The notes beneath the pieces were generated by a model. That model ran no database searches and was not told the origin of the DNA. It worked only from the letters and a program-made list of their open reading frames with translations. The translations under genes were made by a program, and so were the position numbers. Shown here in pieces: positions 60,837 through 64,000 of a DNA stretch of 64,000 bases; the stretch's first letter is position 1, and each line of letters starts with the position of its first letter. The DNA is from Aurantimonas coralicida_A (GTDB taxonomy: Bacteria; Pseudomonadota; Alphaproteobacteria; Rhizobiales; Rhizobiaceae), in assembly GCF_036016755.1 (NCBI RefSeq), contig NZ_JAYXIH010000004.1:1-64000 (forward strand). The letters are read 5' to 3'.

Positions 60837-61217
60837 TCAGACTCCGAAGCTCATCTTGACGATCGCGAACAGGCTCGCGCCAGCGATGGCGACCGCGAAA
60901 AACGTATTGAAAATAACGAGGACCACCTTCATTCCGCCGTGGACGTAGTCCTCGATGATGACCTGCATGCCGATCTTCATGTGGATTGCCGCCGACACGG
61001 TGACCAGCGCCATCGCGATTCCGACCAGCGGATTCGCGAAGGCCGCGCGCACATCCGCGTAGCTCTCGTTGTGGAGGGCGATGACGAGGATCACGAAGAA
61101 GCTGATCAAAAACAGGTTCGCGACGGCGGTCAGCCGCTGCTGCCAGAAGTGCTCGGTGCCACTGGCCGCCGAACCAAGGCCGCGCACGCGGCGCAACGGT
61201 GTTCTCATGTCGGTCAT
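60837..61217 (-). CDS. sdhD: Succinate dehydrogenase membrane anchor subunit D
   Basis: A 126-aa protein with three helices (FLISFFVILVIALHN, VGIAMALVTVSAAIHMKIGM, VVLVIFNTFFAVAIAGASLF). H79 in AAIHMKIGMQVIIEDYVHG is the heme/quinone-site region. ATG 61217 is chosen because the longer frame upstream is sdhC in another frame. Confidence 0.92.
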   Translation of the reverse strand: MTDMRTPLRRVRGLGSAASGTEHFWQQRLTAVANLFLISFFVILVIALHNESYADVRAAFANPLVGIAMALVTVSAAIHMKIGMQVIIEDYVHGGMKVVLVIFNTFFAVAIAGASLFAIVKMSFGV

Positions 61218-61228
61218 GGCGCGCTCCC

Positions 61229-61621
61229 TCAACCGAAGATCAGAATGCCGACCCAAAGGATCAGCGTGACGGCAAGCGAGGCAACCAGCGTCACCTGGGC
61301 CAGAAGGGTCGAGGTTTCCTTGCCCAGACCGTGCCCGGTATCCCAGATCAAGTGCCGAACGCCGCCGAACATGTGGTGGAGCAGCGCCCAAGTGTAGCCG
61401 AACAAAATCAGCTGGCCGACGATCGAGCCAAAGAAGGCCGAGGCATAGGAGAAGGCCTCCGGACCACTGGCTGCTGCGACCAGCCACCAGACGAAGAACA
61501 GCGTGCCGACATATAGCGCGCCGCCGGTGATTCGATGCAGGATCGACATCACCATGGTGGGACGGAATTTGTAGATGCTGAGATGCGGCGATAGGGGCCG
61601 CGGGGATGGGGCGTCGGACAT
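61229..61621 (-). CDS. sdhC: Succinate dehydrogenase cytochrome b556 subunit
   Basis: A 130-aa protein: PLSPHLSIYKFRPTMVMSIL, then HRITGGAL (quinone-site His and Ser), three helices, and the heme His in LLHHMFGGVRHLIWDTG. It starts the operon. The 221-bp region upstream carries its promoter; no clear operator is seen there. Confidence 0.94.
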   Translation of the reverse strand: MSDAPSPRPLSPHLSIYKFRPTMVMSILHRITGGALYVGTLFFVWWLVAAASGPEAFSYASAFFGSIVGQLILFGYTWALLHHMFGGVRHLIWDTGHGLGKETSTLLAQVTLVASLAVTLILWVGILIFG

Positions 61622-61842
61622 CGGTGCTTTCTAGTCCTCGAATTTCCCTTGCACCATGCAGCATATAGGCACAGGCCCCACGCCGCACAGCGATCGGATG
61701 CGTCCTTAAAAGACGTATCGCAACTGCGAAAGCAAGCCTTTCGCGTTGCGGTAGGGACGGCGAGGCCGGCTTAATCGATTAGGCGCGGCAGGCGGGTGCG
61801 GCAAAACCGTCTGCCCCGCCCTGCACTCTTACAAGTTTCGAA

Positions 61843-62322
61843 TCACTTCGGCGAGGGTTCGCGGTCGATAAAGCGGATGACATAGCTCGACCAATCGGCT
61901 GGATCGGCGATCTTTTCGTAGAGCCGCCGCCCGTTGCCGGGGTTTCGCGGCGAATGCAGCACGAGCTTCGACCAGCCGCGGCCGTCGGCTTCATCGGCGA
62001 GAAGATCGATCATCGCCTTGGCGATGCCTTTGCGGCGGTGGCGGTGATCCACATAGATGTGGTCGGCAAGACCCGAGCGCATGCCGGTCCACACATCCGG
62101 TATGTCGTAGAAAAGAACGAAGCCGACCAACTCGCCATCAAGCCGCGCTCCCAGGACCTCCGCCGTCCGGTCCTGCAGCAATTGCTCCGCGTAATAGGGG
62201 TCCGGGGACCCTGGCGCGCCGCGAAACAGCGACTGGTTGTAGGCCGAGATCAACGGCGCCAGATCGCGCGCGTCGCTGAGGCGCAGTCGCCTGATATCGA
62301 TGTCGGGGGCCGGCGTCTCCAT
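61843..62322 (-). CDS. GNAT-family N-acetyltransferase
   Basis: A 159-aa GNAT. The acetyl-CoA loop is VDHRHRRKGIAKAMIDLL (R-x2-G-x-A type), with the preceding IRRLRLSDARDLAPLISAYN and late LYEKIADPADWSSYVIRF. ATG 62322 was chosen because the longer N-terminus is unlike the family. Substrate unknown. Downstream of the divergent GGDEF promoter region. Confidence 0.8.
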   Translation of the reverse strand: METPAPDIDIRRLRLSDARDLAPLISAYNQSLFRGAPGSPDPYYAEQLLQDRTAEVLGARLDGELVGFVLFYDIPDVWTGMRSGLADHIYVDHRHRRKGIAKAMIDLLADEADGRGWSKLVLHSPRNPGNGRRLYEKIADPADWSSYVIRFIDREPSPK

Positions 62323-62653
62323 GGACGGAAGCCTTTCACGCCTGGGGAGGCCGGCGTCAAGACCCCTTGCCGGCATCTCGTCAACTGCGATCGTTCGACG
62401 GCATCGGATAGCCGTCCTCCCCGAAATTTCCGCTAGGTCGCCGCCCGCAAAACCGGTGGGGTCACCCCTATCCGATTGTTTTCATACATAAATCTCTAGT
62501 TGCAATCCCAAATCAATACTACACGCAACTTAAGAGCTCCGTTAACTTAAACCGGCTACAGTTACTCCTGCAACGGCTTTGGCCGTTTTTTGCGCTTTAC
62601 CACCCTTCTCATCGGTTGCTCCCGAAGAGACCGCCTTTCAAATACGAGTCGAC
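62323..62653. other. Divergent promoter region with AT-rich core
   Basis: 331 bp between the GNAT and GGDEF starts. The stretch 62470-62560 is AT-rich, against a GC-rich surrounding, and includes a dyad AGTTGC (62498-62503) with GCAACT (62525-62530). It is a likely promoter and possible operator for the GGDEF gene. Nothing else is visible. Confidence 0.5.
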
Positions 62654-63841
62654 ATGAGCGAAGCAGACATTCTGGCCTGGTGCGTGCCTCTCGCTCTCGC
62701 TGCGGTCTCGGGGGTCTTTCTCGTCCTCGGCGTCACGGTTCCCGGCGGCGTCTCATGGGGCATCGCCTACGCGCTGGTGGCTATCGGCTATGCGACGGCG
62801 ATCTTTCCGGGCGGGGACTACGGCGTCGCAAAAGCGATCCTCGAAGATTCGCTATTCCTGTTCGCCATGGCGGCGATGGCGCGAGGCCTATCCCAGCGGT
62901 TCCACCGCCCTCCGCACGACTTCGCCGCCTTGGCCATGATCGCGCTGACGCTTCTCATCGCCGGACTCGCTCTCGTCCTCCACGATAGCGTTCCGGCCGA
63001 GGTCGCAGCCGTGCAGACCGGATGTGCCGCCTTTGCCCTCTTCGCCGCCGCCCAAATGAGGGGAGCGCTGCAAAAGCCGATCAACCGAGCGTTGTTCGCA
63101 CTCGCCCTGCTGCTGGCGGCAAACCTGATGGCGCAGAATTTTATCTTCCTCGTCGATCCGTCCCCACACCTCACAACCGCCGATTGGCGCCAGTCGAGCT
63201 GGGCGTTTTTCTTCCAGCTCGGCGGTATCGCGTTCGGCCTTCTGTTTGCCTTCACCGCCCTCATCGCCATCGGTCTCGATGCCGTCGAGCGCTACCGTGT
63301 CTCATCGGAGACGGATCTTCTGTCAGGCCTGCTCAATCGCCGCGGCTTCGAGCTGCAACTGCGCGCCGCCACCGAGCGGCGGGGAGCCGAGGGTGCGCTC
63401 GTCTTGATCGATGTCGACCACTTCAAGGCGGTCAACGACCGCAACGGTCATGCCGCCGGCGACATGGTGATCGCGGGATTAGGGGCGCTTCTCGGCCTGT
63501 TCGCGGACCGCCTCGGTTTTGCCGGACGAATGGGCGGCGAGGAGTTCGCGATCTTCGTCGAAGGAGCCGATACGTCGGCTGGCGCGGCGAGGGCTCTCGA
63601 AATCCGTGAGGCGCTGAAGGGCGTGGCCTGGCCGCTGCCGCTGGTGGGCATTCAGATTACGGCCAGCTTCGGCGTCGCCGCCGCTCGGCCGGGCGAGAGC
63701 TTCGAGGCCGCCTACCGTCGGGCGGACGACAGGCTCTACCAGGCAAAGCAAGCCGGCCGCGACTGCGTCATCGCGGCCGAGACGGCGATTGTTGTCACCA
63801 GACCACCGGACCAAGCGGCAACAATCTCGCGGGTCGCCTGA
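62654..63841 (+). CDS. GGDEF-domain diguanylate cyclase
   Basis: A 395-aa protein. About six or seven helices occupy residues ~8-220, followed by a GGDEF domain (~230-390) with the active-site loop GRMGGEEFAIF and VDHFKAVNDRNGHAAGD. No allosteric RxxD I-site is seen at the usual distance before GGEEF. It is predicted to make c-di-GMP in response to a membrane or periplasmic signal. ATG 62654 is preferred over TTG 62579. Confidence 0.85.
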   Translation: MSEADILAWCVPLALAAVSGVFLVLGVTVPGGVSWGIAYALVAIGYATAIFPGGDYGVAKAILEDSLFLFAMAAMARGLSQRFHRPPHDFAALAMIALTLLIAGLALVLHDSVPAEVAAVQTGCAAFALFAAAQMRGALQKPINRALFALALLLAANLMAQNFIFLVDPSPHLTTADWRQSSWAFFFQLGGIAFGLLFAFTALIAIGLDAVERYRVSSETDLLSGLLNRRGFELQLRAATERRGAEGALVLIDVDHFKAVNDRNGHAAGDMVIAGLGALLGLFADRLGFAGRMGGEEFAIFVEGADTSAGAARALEIREALKGVAWPLPLVGIQITASFGVAAARPGESFEAAYRRADDRLYQAKQAGRDCVIAAETAIVVTRPPDQAATISRVA

Positions 63842-63868
63842 CCCCATTCGCCCAGCGCCGGCCGATAT

Positions 63869-64000
63869 CTATTTCCAGGTTCGGATGTCGACGAAACGAC
63901 CGGCGATCGCCGCCGCCGCCGCCATCGCCGGCGACACCAGATGGGTGCGCCCCTTGGAACCCTGACGGCCCTCGAAATTACGGTTTGACGTCGAGGCGCA
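63869..64000 (-). CDS. leuC: 3-isopropylmalate dehydratase large subunit, C-terminus only
   Basis: The window ends inside the gene. The minus strand reads CASTSNRNFEGRQGSKGRTH, LVSPAMAAAAA and IAGRFVDIRTWK, then TAG at 63869. This is the conserved end of LeuC (aconitase family), including the Cys of the 4Fe-4S ligand region and the SNRNFEGRQG motif. Leucine biosynthesis. 43 residues are visible. Confidence 0.93.
   Translation of the reverse strand, partial: CASTSNRNFEGRQGSKGRTHLVSPAMAAAAAIAGRFVDIRTWK

Overview
The window looks like a chromosomal segment of a high-GC alphaproteobacterium, probably of the Hyphomicrobiales (rhizobia and relatives). This rests on the gene types: GlnT/GlxBCD-type genes, an sdhCDA operon, class III cyclases, dense ATGA-coupled operons and a CCA-encoding tRNA-Ser. 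I cannot name the genus.

Layout. (1) 1-600 is a mobile-element graveyard: the end of an IS701-like element, an IS256-type transposase fragment and an integrase fragment. (2) 602-12020 holds a glutamine amidotransferase, a divergent GntR regulator and a plus-strand operon. The operon encodes a FAD amine oxidase, a glutamine-synthetase-like ligase, the three N-methylglutamate-synthase/GlxBCD-type subunits, an unknown 137-aa protein, a carbon-nitrogen hydrolase, an APC permease and an unknown 195-aa protein. (3) 12091-27356 is a minus-strand cluster: a Liv-type ABC importer, a TPR-like protein, a trimethylamine-dehydrogenase-type flavoprotein, a membrane Fe-S (DgcB/HdrD-like) protein, a leucine-rich-repeat-variant protein, ETF beta and alpha, a GcvT-family protein and a DMT exporter. 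The promoter regions of blocks 2 and 3 share an identical 13-bp motif. Together they read as a methylated-amine utilisation island: import, oxidative demethylation, electrons to ETF and then probably quinone, one-carbon units to folate, and the remaining amine glutamylated. (4) 27.4-29.7 kb is a decayed strip with two pseudogenes, tRNA-Ser(CGA) and a perfect 30-bp palindrome.

(5) 29.7-50.4 kb is an unusual locus. It contains four glycosyltransferases, two paralogous polysaccharide-deacetylase-like proteins, a GNAT-like protein, a dipeptide-type ABC importer split over two convergent operons, two class III nucleotide cyclases, a cNMP-binding protein, a metallo-beta-lactamase-fold hydrolase, and a 901-aa ABC-exporter-like protein. 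In that last protein the Walker A, Q-loop, Walker B and switch-His residues are all replaced, and a helical unit appears to be repeated three times. This cyclase/MBL/cNMP/pseudo-ABC operon is my best candidate for an undescribed system.

(6) 50.7-64 kb is housekeeping: RlpA, a PhoD-like phosphatase, a SleB lipoprotein, and a split succinate dehydrogenase locus in which sdhCDA is separated from sdhB by about 4 kb carrying queEDC, an APP1-like phosphatase and a secreted hypothetical protein. A GNAT, a GGDEF protein and the C-terminus of LeuC close the window.
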